From assembly GCA_002284615.2 (NCBI GenBank), contig MU070082.1, positions 100,954 to 120,401 of the forward strand: a DNA stretch of 19,448 nt. The letters are read 5' to 3'. This document shows positions 1-9,261 of the stretch, piece by piece. The first letter of the stretch is position 1. Each line of letters opens with the position of its first letter. Below the pieces are notes generated by a model. That model was not told the origin of the DNA, made no database searches, and worked only from the letters and a program-made list of their open reading frames with translations. The position numbers and the translations under genes were made by a program. This DNA is from Dunaliella salina. Taxonomy: Eukaryota > Chlorophyta > Chlorophyceae > Chlamydomonadales > Dunaliellaceae.

Positions 1-4
1 CCCT

Positions 5-724
5 GTGCAGGCCCACCCACCTTTTCCTTCCTTGGAGTTCGACCTCACTTACTTTCCACTAGGCACACAAGCCGCAAGCAGGGCACAAGCAAGTGGCAGT
101 GGATTGGGGAGGCGGGAAGAAAGCAAGCAAGAGGAGGCTGTGCCAGGCAGAGGGGCACCTGGTGTGAGGTTGCCGGGGGCGGCTGGCAGTGCGGAGGAGG
201 TATTGGTGGTGGCGGAAACGCAGGGGCCATCACCATCTCAGCAGGGGCCCCAAGGGAGGCACCGTAGCAGGCAAGCTGGGAGGGGGACTGGGGCAGCAGG
301 GAACAGCGCAGGGGGGCTCCAACAGCATGGCGTGAGTCCCAGTTTAGGACCTGGTGGTGGAGGGGATGGACGTGTGTCTGCTGTGATTGACCTTACTCTC
401 ACTGATGACGAGGGGGAGGGGGAGCAAAGGAGTGTGGGTGGGGCAGCGCAGCGAAGGCAGCGAAGGGGAGCCAACTTGGGTCAGCCTGCGGCCGCTGCCA
501 TTGCGCGTGCGGATGCGGAAATGTCGCAAGCACGGAATGCAGGGGGTGTGGGTGGGGCTGGGGCAGGTAGCGCTGCAGGGGGTGCAGCGCTGGGCCAGGC
601 TCACGCTGCTGCTGCTGCTGGTGCGGCTGCTAGTGGTGGTGCTGCTGCTGGTGGTGCTGACGAGGGGACTGGGGGGCTCGAGTGTGTCATATGCCTATCA
701 GCACCCAGGGAAGTGGGGCTGCTG
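5..724 (+). CDS. Probable SIM- and RING-containing protein (STUbL-like), partial exon
   Basis: An open frame runs from the left edge (first ATG at 5) to a consensus donor, CTG|GTGAGT, after base 724 (phase 0). Its last residues, ECVICLSAPREVGLL, match the start of a C3HC4 RING: Cys-x2-Cys followed by the Leu-Ser-Ala-Pro-Arg-Glu-Val type linker seen in many plant-like RING proteins. About 100 residues earlier lies VIDLTLTDDEGEGE, a hydrophobic core followed by acidic residues, which is the form of a SUMO-interacting motif. The rest is low-complexity Gly/Ala/Gln/Arg, including Ala runs from GCT/GCA repeats near 600-660. SIM plus RING is the architecture of SUMO-targeted ubiquitin ligases (RNF4/Slx5-Slx8 type), so a role in ubiquitinating sumoylated nuclear proteins is possible, but this is inference from two short motifs. 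The true start is unknown: plausible splice acceptors exist at 9-10 and 61-62, so the exon may begin after base 5. The second half of the RING is not visible in frame. Confidence 0.5.
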
Positions 725-1222
725 GTGAGTGGGAACCAGAGTTTCTGTACCCTCGTCCCTCACGAGTGGGCTCTCAAGCAACCCCCATTTGCTCATTGAT
801 CTTCCACGCTTGTGCATGAAAGTACCTTGCATGGAGGTGGGCTTGCCTTCTCATCTTCTCGCCTGTGAGTAAGTGCTTGCATCTGAGGACCAGGAGGCGA
901 TGGTGCGGTGAGGTTCTCGGCTGTCGACGGTCGAGAGCTGCATCCCGTTCGCAAATTGAGAAAAAGAGAATCCTGCCTTTGTCACTTATTCCTGGTGCAC
1001 AAGATGTCACTGACTTTGTTGCTTTGTCCTGTGGAAACACCAGTGGCCTCATCGTCTAGGATGCCTGATGACACCAAGTGATAACTTACATCTCTGTGTG
1101 CAGCACTGCGTTTTTGTCACCATGACGTGAAGTGTATGGCTGTCATCTCGTTTTTCCAGAGGGGGACGACAGAGGCCTAAAATGGGGGTACTTTTAAAAT
1201 GGTCTTTGAGTATGTGGGCCAA

Positions 1223-1292
1223 GACTGGCACTTATCAAGCTTAGGACCAGAATGTAGCTGTGCAACGCACCTAAGCTGAAAAAGTGCCAGTC
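1223..1292. repeat. Inverted repeat forming a 23+23 nt hairpin
   Basis: Arm 1223-1245 and arm 1270-1292 pair as GACTGGCACTT with AAGTGCCAGTC (11 bp) and AGCTTAGG with CCTAAGCT (8 bp). They are separated by a symmetric 4x4 internal loop (ATCA opposite GAAA) and closed by a 24-nt loop. All 19 paired positions are perfect. The function is unknown; the size and shape resemble a small-RNA precursor or a remnant of a short inverted-repeat element. Confidence 0.75.
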
Positions 1293-1335
1293 ATGCCAGT
1301 CACCACCTGCTCCACTAAATCGAGTGATTTTGTGA

Positions 1336-2130
1336 TTTGGTGACCTTGTATCAAATAAACATCATTGCAAAACAATGGAGTGGAAAGACCCAGGTTGGTC
1401 AAAAGCAGGAATTCAGCTATTTACTTCATGAAAATCTGGCACAGGGGGTGTCAAAAAGGTCAAAGTTTGACCTCCTTCTTTCCTGTTTTTGCATATGCAG
1501 AATGTTAGCATAACATATGGGTGTTACAAAAGCAAAAAATTGGATGTGAAGCATGGTCCCAGGGTGGAGCTGTGGGCCTTCGTTGCCCTTTTTTTGTGAT
1601 CTGGGTGATCTCAGGCCATGAGAGTGACCTGGGGACTTCCGATTTTCTTTAATTTGTGGTGGGCATGAGAAGTTGTAGAATAATAATGGTTGGCATTATT
1701 TGATTTGACAAGTGGGGGAAGCGTCGCAAGCGACGCTGGCGAAAATTGGCGAAGCCCATGCGCTTTTCAGCCCACCCACCACACCAATTCATGGTTCTCA
1801 GTTTCCTAACCGTGAATCCGTGCACATGGACCAAGCATCAATCCCACCGATTGCTGTGGTGCTGTGCACAGCAAGCTCACCTGAAGGAATGTGCAGACCA
1901 GCATGCTCCACCACATGCTGCGCTGCATGATGATGATGCCCAGCGGGAGGCACCAGCAATAAATTCGGACATATGTACAGATATTTACATTAATATTTAC
2001 AATTGGACGCAAATAGAACTGGGCGTCTGAGCTCAGCGACTCTGAGCAATTGAGTCCAGCTTCCTCCTGCTGCAACCCGCGGCAACCCCACTTCCGATGG
2101 CACCAACCGCGGCACCGCCCGGCCAAACAA
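1336..2130. other. No recognisable gene
   Basis: Short open frames only, without recognisable motifs. An AATAAA hexamer near 1354 could serve as a polyadenylation signal for a plus-strand transcript. AT-rich spacer near 1960-2010. Nothing else is supported. Confidence 0.5.
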
Positions 2131-2545
2131 CCCCGTATGTTTTGACTAACAAACTTGCTCGGCCTGCTCGTCAAGTGTCAGGGCGGGGGGTGCGCTTAGC
2201 GAGCCACGCTGGGCATCATCCTTCTCAGGTACAAAACCAAATTGTTTCAGAAAGCTTTGCACAGGGCACCATCCACCCCCCTGACATCGCAGGGCTGCCT
2301 GAAGTAAAATGCTTGGCCTGCATGCTGAGTTTCAGGGCGGGGGGTGGGCTGGGCGGGCCATGCTGGACATCTTCTGCTCAGCTACCAAGCAGTGAAGTCC
2401 CAGAACACTTTGCACAGGGCACCATCNGCCCCCCTGACGTCACAGGACCGACTGGCATAGTTTGCTTGGCGTGCATGCCGGGTTTCAGGGCGGGGGGTGC
2501 CCTGGGCGGACCAGGGCAGCCAGGTGTGAACTTTACCGGAAGCCG
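2130..2545. repeat. Tandem repeat, about 154-bp unit, about 2.5 copies
   Basis: The phrase TCAGGGCGGGGGGTG recurs with its GGGCGG part starting at 2181, 2335 and 2488, giving periods of 154 and 153. The phrase TTTGCACAGGGCACCATC also recurs, as does CTGACRTCRCAGG. A 152-residue open frame on the plus strand (2097-2555) runs through the last two units, whose 153-bp spacing keeps frame, but it resembles no family I know and may be fortuitous. Base 2427 is an N, which suggests assembly uncertainty inside the repeat. Confidence 0.8.
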
Positions 2546-2644
2546 GCAAACCTAGGGGCTCACGCCCCATGAATGGGGCTTCGCCAAAAAGGGAAGTTGG
2601 GAAAAACACATTTAGTGATACAGGCCAGTTGACCCCCTCTGTCA

Positions 2645-2965
2645 TTTTTCAGCACTTTGTGTTTTCACCATCGTGACATGGTGTGATGGCGTTTGCCTCA
2701 TTGTACTACATGGTGTGTGCACCATTATGACATGGTGTGATGGCTTTTGTCTCGGTGCGCAGCACTGTGTGCTTACTGTCATGATGTGGTGGCTTTAAAC
2801 TCGGAGGACAGCACTGCATATATTTGCTTGCCCCAACCCTGCTGTTTGCCCTGCGGCATAAGGTACAGCACTGCATCTACTCACCTACTTATGGAGGTAC
2901 GGCACTGCACAAATTAACCTGCCCCTCTTCCTGCCGTGTGGCCCTTGCAGCATGGAGGAACGATG
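2645..2965. repeat. Degenerate tandem repeat, unit about 50-60 bp, starting AGCACTG
   Basis: Successive units begin with AGCACTTTG, CTACATGG, AGCACTGTG, AGCACTGCA, AGCACTGCA and GGCACTGCA at about 2651, 2706, 2761, 2810, 2867 and 2901. The first three share a middle of the type ACCATYRTGACATGGTGTGATGGC. A further relative of the first units lies upstream at about 1102-1150 (CAGCACTGCG, then ACCATGACGTG and GTATGGCTGTC). Confidence 0.65.
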
Positions 2966-3056
2966 CACTTATGTGTGTGCAAGGACTGTTCCAAGGTCAT
3001 GCGCACGCGCCATCCATGCCCCATCTGGTAAGGACCTAAGCTCACCTCATGCACGA

Positions 3057-3080
3057 TATCAAAGCCCGATATCAAAGCCC
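3057..3080. repeat. Short perfect direct repeat
   Basis: GATATCAAAGCCC occurs twice in immediate succession, probably by replication slippage. Confidence 0.6.
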
Positions 3081-3322
3081 TCTTTGATTTAGTGTGTGCA
3101 TGGTGTGCGCACGGCAGCCCCAGCCCAAGCATCATTGGCGCATTTCTTCAGTGTTTACAATGGGGCTCAAGCCTCAGCCAGAAAGGTTGGCTGCTCAACA
3201 TTTCCTTGCAAACTGCAATCCCAGCGAGTAGAAAATGTGCACTTTTTGAAACATCGCAGGCAATGTGTTTGATGTTCGGCATTTGTGCTTGTAAGGGCTC
3301 CGCGCTCAAGAGCATGATGTGC

Positions 3323-3323
<1 letters not shown>

Positions 3324-3400
<77 letters not shown>
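3324..3400. repeat. (TG)n microsatellite
   Basis: An uninterrupted TG dinucleotide tract of 77 bp. Open frames across it encode only Cys-Val or Thr-His runs and are not genes. Confidence 0.98.
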
Positions 3401-3401
<1 letters not shown>

Positions 3402-3544
3402 ATGGCAGTAATTCAACTTGGGCTCTGAGCTTCTTAGGAATGCATCCGCACCGCCTCGTATGTGTCTTACCACTTTTTTTGTTGAAAAAAATTATGCACC
3501 CACCTTCAAACCGTGACCTGGATATGGTGCTCATTTTGCATGTT

Positions 3545-4262
3545 TGGCGGGCCTGCTCGTACCTCCTTTGTGTTTGCCCTCCTGTGCTCAACTGCATTTT
3601 CCCTCGACTCCCTTTGCCTTTGTCCCCCTTGTGTATTTGTCGTCACTGTGCTCGATTGATAGTTTGCAGGCCTGCATGCAGCTCCCTGTGTAGTTGACCT
3701 ACCTATGCTCATATGGTGTTTCCTTTCAGCTCCCTGTGCATTCGACCTCCTTATGTATACATCCTTCACATAATATACCCCCCTCAGCTCCCTGTGGGTT
3801 CGTCCTCCCTGTGTTCTTCTTTCCTACCTCCCTGACAGCTTAACAGGCCTGCACGCAGCTCCCTGTGCATTTGTCCTTTCTGCGCTCACACAGCAATTTC
3901 CCTCAGCTCCCTTTTGAATGATCCTCCCTGTGTATCAGTCCCTCCATGTGCTCACATGGTATTTCCCCTCCGCTCTATGTTCGTGTCGTCCTCCCTGTGT
4001 ACCAGTCCCTCCATGTGCCCACATGGTATTTTCCCTCAGCTCCCTGCACATTCGACCTCGCTGTGTATTTGTCCTTCCCCTGCTCACATGGTATTTCCCC
4101 TCAGCTAAATGTGCATATGTGCTCCCTATGCATTCTTCCTCTGGGTTCGGACTTGCTGTGCTCACATGGTATTTTACGGGCCTACATGCGCAGCTTCTTG
4201 TGCATTTGTCCAGTATGTTGTGCTCTTGCACTCTTCAATATGCTCTCTGCGGCATGAGGCTC
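3545..4262. repeat. Minisatellite with AGCTCCCTGTG-type unit, 48-89 bp
   Basis: Units start at about 3680, 3728, 3786, 3857, 3905, 3971, 4038, 4103 and 4192, usually with AGCTCCCTGTGCATTYG. Many end with CTCACATGGTATTTCCCCTC. Degenerate units extend left to about 3545. Unit length varies because blocks such as GTGTATCAGTCCCTCCATG are present or absent. Long open frames in all three plus-strand frames follow from the C/T-rich repeat and should not be read as proteins. Confidence 0.85.
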
Positions 4263-4369
4263 ATGACTCAAAACATTGTCTAGGGCATAAATCTAATGAT
4301 TGCAAAGGCTCATGATTGATAAACTGATCATGAAACCACCTTGGCCAACCCTACATGCAGTCGGGCGCC

Positions 4370-4668
4370 GATCACCAAGCTCATCAGTGTCTACACTTGA
4401 CGACCATGTGCTGATTACCAAGATCATTAGTACCTGTACTTGACAACCATGTGCTGAATACCAAGATCATCAGTACCTGTACTTGACAGCCATGTGCTGA
4501 TTACCAAGATCATCAGTACCTGTACTTGACAGCCATGTGCTGAATACCAAAATCATCAGCGTCAACACTTGATGACCATGCGCTGATTACCAATCAACTG
4601 TGCCTATGCTCCACAATTATGCGCCGAACACCAAGATGATCAGTGTCTTCACTTGACAACCTCATCAG
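4370..4668. repeat. 43-bp tandem repeat, 7 copies
   Basis: Units start at 4370, 4413, 4456, 4499, 4542, 4585 and 4626. Five steps are exactly 43 bp and one is 41 bp. The consensus begins GATTACCAAGATCATCAG and ends CATGTGCT. Units 2-4 are nearly identical. Alternate units carry GATTACC or GAATACC, suggesting expansion partly through a two-unit block. Confidence 0.92.
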
Positions 4669-6060
4669 TGTAGGGATCCTGTTTGATGATGTCAGAGTGC
4701 TACATTCGTTACACTTGCATTTGTTCTACATGCTGACAAGCCAAAATGACAAATGAGGTGAGATGCTGTGAATGAACCATTTAGATACCTGAAACAAAGC
4801 CACATTTTTCCCATACCGAAATGTTTCTACTTAGCCTTGTGGGAAATAAAAGCCGGTCCACTAGCTCTGTTTCTGTTTGTCCCCTATGCTAGCAATGCCT
4901 TTCACAGCTTTGCACCAAGCCCTTTGGTGAGGAAGCTTCTCTAATGCATGCGGCCTCTGGCTTGCAGAATTTCCTTTTCGTTGACATGGTGAGGAGGAGG
5001 GAAGGGTCACGAAAGGGTGCAAACACCAGGCACGTTGGCAAAAGCCTCCAGATTGGGATTTCTGATGCAAGATGCCCACAGGAGCAGGCCGGACAAAGTA
5101 TTTGTTTTTAATCCAATCTCCAAGAATAAGCTTCTTGGGTCGGGCTGTAGCTCATGCTGTTCCTTCTCATCTTACCTCCTCCCCAACCCCCTCTTCAAGA
5201 TTTGGTCTCCTTAGCAGAATTCTGCTCTCACTCTCAAACAAGGTTACAATGTGTGACAGTTGGAGGGACGGGGCTTCCAGCCAAAAAGAATGACTCAACC
5301 CAGCCCAAGATCATGTGCAGGGTGGGACATGTTGGTGGGACATGATACAAGGAGCGCACCATGAAGCAATTAAAAGATATAGGCCTTGGTTACAGGTTAC
5401 AGGTTACAGCAAAGAAGGCTTCCGTCAAAACGACTGACTGCTAGCCTGTTCATAGAAAAGAAGGAGCTCAAACAAAAAAAAACAATTTGTTGTTGTTTCG
5501 ATTCATGATAGCAATTATATGTGCAGGGTGGACAGCATATTATGTTCAATTGCACTCAACCCCAGCTCTGTTCTTCAGCTGGATCTGCTTTCCTGTATTC
5601 TGGCCCTCTCCTCCCTCTCTCCAACCCTCTTCCTTCAATGGCTCCTCACTTGCCTGCCATTCACCGTGTACGGTAAGGTTACGTCGGTTTATCCGCCTAC
5701 AAGGGCAGCTGAGCGGAGACTAAAAGGCTTGTAACCAGACCGATTTAAGCAAAAATGAAAGCATTGCTCAGAAGTCAGGCACAGCATGTCAAGCATGCAG
5801 GCACAAACTTAGCTAATTCTAAAACATTAGCTTGGTTCACTGTGTACAGTCTTGCAAAATTCCTTCATTCATGAATCAGAACAACAACAAGCTTAATTGT
5901 GAAGTTTCCGTTTTAAGGAAAGGAGAGAGTTGCATAGTTGCCCTAGCCTATGGGGCAGCTCCGCTGAAGCACAAAAATGTGCCTGTGACTAGACAGACAA
6001 TTTCCTGGGATTAATAAGGTAATTTAATTGGAAATTTTCTTGTTTTTGCTATCGGCAAAG
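4669..6060. other. No recognisable gene
   Basis: Only short open frames without recognisable domains. There is a possible acceptor near 4966 (TGGCTTGCAG) followed by an open stretch, but no protein family could be assigned. One copy of the small hairpin repeat lies inside and is listed separately. Confidence 0.45.
5386..5456 (+). mobile_element. Small hairpin repeat, copy A
   Basis: This copy has three GGTTACA units, then AGGCT, GTCAAAACGACTGAC and AGCCT. The outer AGGCT/AGCCT and inner GTCA/TGAC pairs can form a two-part stem. It shares the core GTCAAAACGACTGACTG and the GGTTAC repeats with copies at 11192 and 18544. The 8-mer AAAGAAGG occurs at 5411 and 5457, but this is too short to call a target duplication with confidence. 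Confidence 0.65.
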
Positions 6061-6112
6061 AGAGAAAAGGAAGGACTACGCTTAATGCGCGGCCACATGC
6101 ACAAAGGAAAGA
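6061..6112 (-). repeat. CTACGC/GCGTGCAT repeat, solitary copy 1
   Basis: On the plus strand: an A-rich lead, GGACTACGC, then GCGGCCACATGCACAAAGGAAAG. It matches four other copies in the window (7044, 7206, 7771, 9481). On the minus strand it ends in a T/C-rich tail after GCGTAG. Just upstream in minus sense (near 6165) is GTTCAAGTCC, which resembles an RNA polymerase III B box. A SINE origin is possible but unproven. Confidence 0.45.
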
Positions 6113-7043
6113 ACCAAAATCCCCCTTGAAAGGCCCGATCAAACTCCCCCAAGCCGACCAGGACTTGAACAAAAATGCCAGGCCCCTGGCGCAAGCGCCA
6201 AGGTACGTAGGGCCCATAACATGGACGACCTGGGTGAATCTGTCAGGCACCTGCAAACTGTATGTTGTACGGGCTGGTCATATGAAGTCCAGTCCTAGCT
6301 GACTGTGCTGCATGGTCGCAGAAAACACCTCGTGTCATAATTTTTGCAGTAAAACATACCAGCCATGGGCAGTCTTTCCTGATACTATATGCGTTTGCCC
6401 GAAATCCTTTTTCTACACAGCCTTTTTTCATGGTGTCACCTTGGCCTGCCAATGATGTCGGCATCATTTAAGACGTTTTGATTGCACGTTTCGCTTTCAT
6501 TTCTTTCTGCCATGAAGCCCAGACATATCGACCTGAGCCGCATCTACTTATCACGGAGGGCACATTTCAGCATGGCTCCTGACAAGAGCGGGAAGGGATG
6601 AGGAAGCACAGTGTAGTTTTTTCTCAAGGTATGAGCTGGCTGTGGTACTTTAAGATTCACACATTTGCAGTGCACTGAGTGAACTGCAGGTGGCTATTGG
6701 AGAGCTGTCCAGTGAAGAAGACAAGTGACGAGTAGTCAGAGTGTCGAAGCCTAGGGAGTTCGAATTGTAAAAGCAGGCATCCGAGGAGCCATGACAACTT
6801 GAAGTTCAGTGCAGATGTATGATTTCCTTGCGGACCTGTCCTAGCACCTCATTTTCTTTGTGTTTTCTTGATTGCTCATTCCTTTTCCTGTGCTTTCCTG
6901 ACTAGTTCTGAGTGCTTTGTGTCCAATTTGTGCTTTACCCCTTCCCCTTGCCCGTGCTTAAGCCTTTATTAGCCTTTATTGATTGCTTCTTTACTGGGTA
7001 GCTTGGCATTCATATGTCTCAGCGAACGGGGTTCTTCTATACT
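6113..7043. other. No recognisable gene
   Basis: Short open frames on both strands without recognisable domains. A 12-bp direct repeat (AGCCTTTATT) lies near 6961-6980. Nothing else is supported. Confidence 0.45.
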
Positions 7044-7123
7044 GGAAAAAAAGGAAATAAAAGAAAAGAAAAAGACTATGCAGTCCAAGTCTGGCCGCGT
7101 GCATCAAGGAAAGGTTACCTGCC
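7044..7123 (-). repeat. CTACGC/GCGTGCAT repeat, solitary copy 2
   Basis: An A-rich lead (AAATAAAAGAAAAGAAAAAG), then ACTATGCAGTCCAAG, GGCCGCGTGCATCAAGGAAAGG. It belongs to the same family as the copies at 6061, 7206, 7771 and 9481. Confidence 0.6.
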
Positions 7124-7205
7124 TGAATGACAGGGCTTCACCACACTATACTGACATACATCTGTCATTAGGTTGCTAATTTATTACTCATATATTCCAA
7201 AACCA

Positions 7206-7275
7206 TGAAAGAAAGAAAAAGAAAAACAAAAGTCTACGCAAGCCAGAAGCCGCGTGCATCAAGGGCGTTACCCCT
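7206..7275 (-). repeat. CTACGC/GCGTGCAT repeat, solitary copy 3
   Basis: GAAAGAAAAAGAAAAAC, then GTCTACGCAAGCCAGAAGC and CGCGTGCATCAAGGG. This is the copy closest to 7044, with the same order and spacing. Confidence 0.6.
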
Positions 7276-7770
7276 AATAGGAAAATCATAGGCCTGGCCT
7301 GAAGGCTCTCGAAACCTACTCTAGACACAGCTAGCCTTGGGGAGAGCCAGAAACAGAGCTAGTGAGGGTCTAGGGGTAAACCCCCCAGCAGCCCGCTGGA
7401 AATAAAGATCATGTTTGGTATGAATGGTGGAATTTTTTTGTTGTTACATGTGCCCAAGGACATGGCAATGTCCCTAAAGGGCCTCTGCTAGAGGAAGAGA
7501 AAGCTCCTAAACAAAGAGAAGGAGCGGCGGGCCCAAGTCCAAAGGGAGAGAGAAGGAGGGGCACGCACTAGACACGCACGCACCTACACACCAAGGCAGG
7601 AAAAAGCAGAGACACAGACCACTGCCCTAGGACGCAAGACTCAAGACCAAGGTTGAGTTCTGGTCAGAAGCAATGAAAGGGTGGTGCTGGCGGAGAGCGT
7701 TGGCCAAGGGGGCTGCTCCTCTTGGCGAGCTATAAAATCCTCCAAACCCTCAATGGATGTTAATTTTTGT
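7276..7770. other. No recognisable gene
   Basis: Purine-rich spacer with short open frames. The minus-strand frame reaching 7641 has no family I can name. Nothing else is supported. Confidence 0.45.
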
Positions 7771-7830
7771 ATGGCACGGCAAAAATAAAAGTCTACGCTG
7801 GACACAAGCAGCGCGCATGAAGGAAAGACC
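7771..7830 (-). repeat. CTACGC/GCGTGCAT repeat at the 3' side of retroelement copy 2
   Basis: AAAAATAAAAGTCTACGC then GCAGCGCGCATGAAGGAAAG. In minus sense it lies about 200 bp after the last recognisable codons of retroelement copy 2. The equivalent copy at 9481 follows copy 1 by about 60 bp, so the repeat may be the 3' untranslated end of this family. Confidence 0.55.
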
Positions 7831-8158
7831 CAACAGTCAGCACTGAAACTAACAGTGAGCCCCACCAACGAAGGCTAGCTCTGAGCAGCCCAGCTATTGT
7901 GGGTCCAGTGGGTTGTCAGCCATCCGTCCAGCTGCGCGCTTTGCTGTCCTGTGCGCAGCCTGCCCCGTAGCCCCCTCCCCCAACCCCCAATTGCTTATGT
8001 TGCTGAATTGGATGACAGTTTTGGTTTTGTAAATTTTTAGTGGAGATCTTTCTGAGTTTTGTGAGCTTTGTATTTGGTTAGTCCAAGTTTGCAGAGGGGA
8101 TCGATAGTGCAGGGATTGAAGGTAGTTCCAGCAACTCCAAGTAGTATGGTGTGCAATG

Positions 8159-8587
8159 TCACTCTGTTTTTGGCGATTTGTGCCACGGAATTTTTTGTGC
8201 AGAGGCTGTTAATGGTGTGTTTGTGCTGTGTGGAGTTTGTTTAGGTTTGGTGCCAGAGCAAAATATTAGCTCAATGAGGAGGATATCTCTGTTTCTGGGA
8301 TTCATATTTCGCAGGTGTTGTGTGGAGTCTCTGCCTTCAACGGGCAAAACTATAATGCCATCAGGGCGACTGAGCTGTGCATTTGGTGGTTGTCTGGTAG
8401 GAAACAACCAATGTGGAATGTTTTGTTGGACACTGTTTAAAAGACTTCCGTCATCAGGTAGCATAGCCTCCCTGTATTGCATGCATCTATAAGATCCATA
8501 GTCTCCTTTGCTGATTGCTTCACCGCAGATGCTTAGTGCTTGGTGGTGGCAATTTATGTCATTCTGTTCATCTGTGGGTGAGTGCAT
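8159..8587 (-). pseudogene. Retroelement fragment: degenerate PD-(D/E)XK nuclease (copy 2)
   Basis: The 142-codon frame contains SRPDGIIVLPVEGRD and, some 25 residues later, RDILLIELIFCSGTKP, corresponding to SRPDALLVVP and IHLVEVKYCEDTRP in copy 1. The Pro-Asp and Glu are kept but the motif Lys is replaced by Ile, so this copy is probably inactive. After its stop, the conserved VTLHTILLGVAG tail continues in another frame. Confidence 0.65.
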
Positions 8588-8967
8588 CTTAGTATGGTAT
8601 GGAAGGTGCTATCAGGTGCGCCACAAAGAGGGCAAAGAGAAGGCCCAGGGTGGCCACTGAAGCGTCTGGCATGTTTGGAATTGAACAGGGTGTCTGTTTG
8701 ATATTTGAGGACATTTGTCTGTTTTCTGAGAGTCACAGATTTCATTTGCCAGAAAGCATTACTAACTTTGGAATTTGCAGTGGGGTGAGTACTGGATATC
8801 GTGAGCAGGTTTTGCCAATTTTGATGACTATAAGTGCTGAGGTTTGCTGTTCCCAATTCGTGCTGTTCATGCATTATTTGTTCATGTTTATCTTGGGGGT
8901 TCGAGAGGGCCAAGTGTTCTGTATGCATATATGAGAGCTGATTGTTGGGACATATGCAGCAAGCCAA
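8554..8967 (-). pseudogene. Retroelement fragment: connector and CCHC zinc knuckle (copy 2)
   Basis: This 137-codon open stretch carries SNAFWQMKSVTLRKQTN, KYQTDTLFN and the knuckle CPLCGAPDSTFHTILRC. It aligns residue for residue with the copy 1 segment at 10206-10538 (SNAFW, KYRTGTLFNQK, CPLCGELDSALHILSGC). It ends at a stop where the nuclease domain should follow, which resumes in another frame at about 8587. The nominal start Met is not meaningful, because RNase H reads into it from upstream in a different frame. Confidence 0.7.
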
Positions 8968-9261
8968 TAGAGGTGGAAGAAAGGAGTTTCTGCCTGGTTA
9001 AATGAGGTGTCAGCTGCATCAGGCAACGTAGCTGCTTGAAGTGCAAACGCATCATGATCTGCGCCTTCATTACCAAAGATGCCACTGTGTGCTTTTACTT
9101 TGTAGAAGTGTACAGAGCTCTCTGAAGCACTAACGCAAGTTATAATCTCTTTGAGTGATGGTGTAAGTATGCGGACAGGTCCATGGGTTTGAGGATCAGA
9201 TGTATAATTTGATTCGGTGCAGAAGAACTGTCAGTCGCAAATGAAGCGTGCTCTTGCTGCA

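Larger units (their letters stand above)
8030..9261 (-). mobile_element. Dualen/RandI-like non-LTR retrotransposon, copy 2 (5'-truncated, broken)
   Basis: Reading the minus strand, pieces appear in the order RNase H end, CCHC zinc knuckle, PD-(D/E)XK nuclease, conserved tail. The RNase H end (about 9240-9010) includes FATDS and, after a frame change, VHFYKVKAHSGIFGNEGAD. The knuckle CPLCGAPDSTFHTILRC lies about 8640-8590. The nuclease has SRPDGII near 8370 and RDILLIELIF near 8270. The tail VTLHTILLGVAG is near 8145. At least two frameshifts separate these pieces, and the expected Lys of the E-x-K motif is Ile here. RNase H followed by a restriction-like endonuclease is the known C-terminal layout of Dualen elements of Chlamydomonas. 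The apurinic endonuclease and reverse transcriptase parts are absent. Confidence 0.75.

Noticed and set aside
2097..2555. 152-codon open frame with repeated FAQGTI and CLACMxxFRAGG phrases as a repeat protein
   Set aside because: The first repeat step is 154 bp and does not keep frame. The phrases simply reflect the DNA repeat, and no family matches.
3092..3697. 201-codon open frame with a long Cys-Val run
   Set aside because: It is a read-through of the (TG)n tract and the C/T-rich minisatellite; no codon structure or domain outside the repeats.
3914..4283. Overlapping open frames in all three plus frames rich in Ser, Cys and Pro
   Set aside because: Simultaneous opening of three frames is a property of the minisatellite base composition rather than coding selection.
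4861..5079. 72-codon minus-strand frame and opposite exon-like frame after TGGCTTGCAG
   Set aside because: Neither shows a recognisable motif or a consistent splice partner.
6155..6175. tRNA gene suggested by GTTCAAGTCC on the minus strand
   Set aside because: The flanking bases do not form a T-stem and no acceptor or anticodon arm could be folded; at most a degraded SINE head.
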